Source of the DNA: Pontibacter burrus | Lineage (GTDB): Bacteria > Bacteroidota > Bacteroidia > Cytophagales > Hymenobacteraceae | DNA length: 64,000 bases | Assembly (NCBI RefSeq): GCF_010686685.1 | Contig: NZ_JAAGWD010000002.1 | Span: 558,001-622,000, forward strand | Direction of reading: 5' to 3' | In this document: piece after piece, positions 62,567 through 64,000 of the stretch | Layout: each line of letters starts with the position of its first letter | Position numbering within the stretch: position 1 is the stretch's first letter | Notes under the pieces: model-generated | The model's database searches: none | Seen by the model: only the letters and a program-made list of their open reading frames with translations | What the model was told of the DNA's origin: nothing | Made by a program: the position numbers and the translations under genes

Positions 62567-63352
62567 CTAATAGAATAGCGTAAAATGCTCTTTGGGTTGG
62601 GTTGTCCGGAAGAAAACGAGACCCACAAAGTAAAGATCTATAGTTTGGCACACTGCCGGATGTTGCTTTATTTCCTTCCAAGCCCGCTTCATTTCCGCAG
62701 ACCAGTAGATATCATCCATCACAAACACGCTTCCTTCATGCGCTTTGGCAAGGCATTGTGTAAAGTAGCGCATCGTTGGCTCGTAGCGGTGGTTCCCATC
62801 AAAAAAAGCGAAGTCGAGTTGGGGGATTTGCTCTAACTGGGGTTGCAAAGTTTCGTCCAGGTTTCCGGTTATTTGGGTTATGTTAGTCAGATCCAGGAAG
62901 CTGAAATTGCCTCTTGCCACTTTTGCTATAGTTGGGCAGCCTTCAAATGTATAGAGCGCTGCATTACGCGCTGCTGATGCCATATAAGCTGTTGTTATGC
63001 CCAATGAGGTGCCCAGTTCGAATACATAGTTGGGCCGGAACCTGTTCACCAGCCTGAACAGCAACTGGCCATATTTAGCAGGCTTTAATGAAGTGCGGGC
63101 AATGTCGCTGATTTGGCGGGTTGTATAGTTTATTTTTTTGGAGCCGGCACCAAAGTCGGTCACTTCAATCGCGCTGTAATCAGATAGCATTTCCTGCCGC
63201 ACAGCTTCTATTTGCGAAAAACTATAGTAGGAGCCATCATGCAAGATTACCTGCTGGTATAAGTCGAATACGAAAGGGGAATGCACACCGTGCAACTTCA
63301 CGGCCTTCATTCGGTAAAGCAGGTAATCAACAGCTTGGCTCAGGTTAGACAC
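62567..63352 (-). CDS. O-methyltransferase-like SAM methyltransferase
   Basis: 261 aa. Class I methyltransferase fold: YVFELGTSLGITTAYMASA is motif I (about 103-121), with ALYTFEGCPTIAKVARGNF as the acidic ribose contact and LDFAFFDGNHRYEPTMRYF (DGNH) for the metal- or SAM-associated loop. VFVMDDIYWSAEMKRAWKEI is typical of the methyltransferase_24 group. The N-terminal FVFDLYQQVI region is characteristic of Bacteroidota members. Substrate unknown. It follows apaG on the same strand after 130 bp that contain an 11-bp inverted repeat. Confidence 0.83.
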   Translation of the reverse strand: MSNLSQAVDYLLYRMKAVKLHGVHSPFVFDLYQQVILHDGSYYSFSQIEAVRQEMLSDYSAIEVTDFGAGSKKINYTTRQISDIARTSLKPAKYGQLLFRLVNRFRPNYVFELGTSLGITTAYMASAARNAALYTFEGCPTIAKVARGNFSFLDLTNITQITGNLDETLQPQLEQIPQLDFAFFDGNHRYEPTMRYFTQCLAKAHEGSVFVMDDIYWSAEMKRAWKEIKQHPAVCQTIDLYFVGLVFFRTTQPKEHFTLFY

Positions 63353-63374
63353 TGTAGGGTGGTTGTTTGCCGGG

Positions 63375-63475
63375 TGGTTAGATGGTTATATCTTATTATT
63401 GTTAACAGCTGGATGTCTGAATTACTATAATTTGACAACCGAAATTAAGAATTTAACAGTTAAGCCATCTAACCA
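63375..63475. repeat. Short inverted repeat between apaG and the methyltransferase gene
   Basis: TGGTTAGATGG (63375-63385) and CCATCTAACCA (63465-63475) are perfect 11-bp reverse complements, 79 nt apart, almost filling the gap between two minus-strand genes. Confidence 0.5.
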
Positions 63476-63482
63476 TTAGCCA

Positions 63483-63869
63483 TTAGTTTAATTTATATGG
63501 CACAATCAGGGTAAATTCGGGTATAGAGGCATGGAATTGCTTGCCATCCACGAGGCGCTCCATCAGGTAGGTTCCGCACATTTTGCCCACACCTGTTTTC
63601 AGGTTGCAACCCGATACATATTCATGAGATTCTCCTGGTTCCAGCGTGGGCTGCTGTCCTACAATGCCTTCGCCTTCAACTTCGCGTACAGTGCCGGTTG
63701 CATCGTGTATGTACCAGTGGCGGCGTAACAGTTTTACAGTAAACTCGCTTTTATTCTCGATTTTAATCTTATAGGCAAATACATAATGCTGCTGTACCGG
63801 ACTGGAATAGTCTGGAAGGTAGTTGGTAGTAACCGAAACTTTTACCCCTTCTGTCGTTTTTGTATCCAT
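63483..63869 (-). CDS. apaG: ApaG-domain protein
   Basis: 128 aa. ApaG proteins have an Ig-like fold; the E. coli member is linked to Co2+ resistance but the biochemical role is unknown. The pattern is clear: VKVSVTTNYLPDYSSPVQQHYVFAYKIKIENKSEFTVKLLRRHWYIHDATG, then VEGEGIVGQQPTLEPGESHEYVSGCNLKTGVGKMCGTYLM and a C-terminal FHASIPEFTLIVPY. Full length, cytoplasmic. It diverges from the partial ung gene at the window edge. Confidence 0.93.
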   Translation of the reverse strand: MDTKTTEGVKVSVTTNYLPDYSSPVQQHYVFAYKIKIENKSEFTVKLLRRHWYIHDATGTVREVEGEGIVGQQPTLEPGESHEYVSGCNLKTGVGKMCGTYLMERLVDGKQFHASIPEFTLIVPYKLN

Positions 63870-63969
63870 GTTACAGAGTTTATTGTATATTTAGAAACTG
63901 CCGAGGTGCCAAAGTGTTGCCACCTGTAGCAAAATTTCCGGAAAAAGGTTACACTCCTTCCATTTCAAT

Positions 63970-64000
63970 ATGAATGTAAAGATAGAAGAAAGCTGGCAAA
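63970..64000 (+). CDS. ung: Probable uracil-DNA glycosylase, start only
   Basis: The final 31 bases open a frame reading MNVKIEESWQ and run off the window. Family 1 uracil-DNA glycosylases of Bacteroidota commonly start with this pattern (MNV.IEESW), so ung is the best guess for the gene that excises uracil from DNA. The call rests on ten residues and needs sequence to the right. A divergent promoter shared with apaG would lie in 63870-63969. Confidence 0.5.
   Translation, partial: MNVKIEESWQ

Noticed and set aside
62484..62681. 65-aa minus-strand open frame past the end of the methyltransferase gene
   Set aside because: It overlaps the methyltransferase C-terminus in another frame, and the kdsA terminator region lies next to it; no independent start signal.

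Overview
The window is chromosomal DNA from a Gram-negative member of the Bacteroidota, most likely a Cytophagales bacterium of the Hymenobacteraceae/Pontibacter type (inference; no 16S gene is present). The evidence is a type IX secretion type B sorting domain, the ftsX-DUF3098-uppP-truB-ribF gene order, TANNTTTG promoter -7 boxes, KdsA (LPS Kdo synthesis), a TamB-like envelope protein, and few Shine-Dalgarno sequences. Most of the window is core chromosome. No phage, insertion sequence, CRISPR array or rRNA operon was seen.

Layout. 0-5 kb: an orphan peptide-binding lipoprotein, a 62-aa ORF and two tandem paralogs of an unrecognised helical family. 5-12 kb: a UMF1 transporter, an amn-amidohydrolase pair, a small HsdR_N-like protein, the first long intergenic repeat and a glycosyltransferase. 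12-25 kb: ffh, a P-type ATPase, a universal stress protein, guanine deaminase, a secreted thioredoxin-TPR protein, small envelope and hypothetical genes, YihY and pdhB. 25-36 kb: a TPR lipoprotein, PspC, ybaB with a GT2 glycosyltransferase, a T9SS-secreted protein, a tight hisS-hutH pair and a polyprenyl glycosylphosphotransferase. 36-41 kb: an alpha/beta hydrolase, a GNAT-nitrilase fusion, the two subunits of a 3-oxoacid CoA-transferase and the second long repeat. 41-50 kb: the compact ftsX-to-ribF operon, a very large TamB homolog and, divergently, tsaD. 50-57 kb: a thioesterase-like gene joined to smpB, an NlpC/P60 hydrolase, an HNH protein, a third partial repeat, rpsA with a structured leader, a cupin and tRNA-Cys(GCA). 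57-64 kb: cyanophycin synthetase, a coiled-coil membrane protein, two methyltransferases, kdsA, apaG and the first codons of a probable ung.

The strongest unexplained signal is not a gene. The core AACTATA/TATAGTT, often as palindromic CTATAG, occurs throughout the window inside genes and between them, and is densest in long intergenic repeats at about 10.1-10.7 kb and 40.4-41.1 kb, with a partial copy near 53.2-53.4 kb. The long repeats are modular: identical GC-rich blocks flank a diverged centre of nearly constant length. Other items worth checking are three successive hairpins in front of rpsA, a pair of tandem paralogs of unknown function, tamB and tsaD start codons only 3 bp apart with the tsaD promoter inside tamB, and the coupling of a histidine-charging and a histidine-degrading enzyme.
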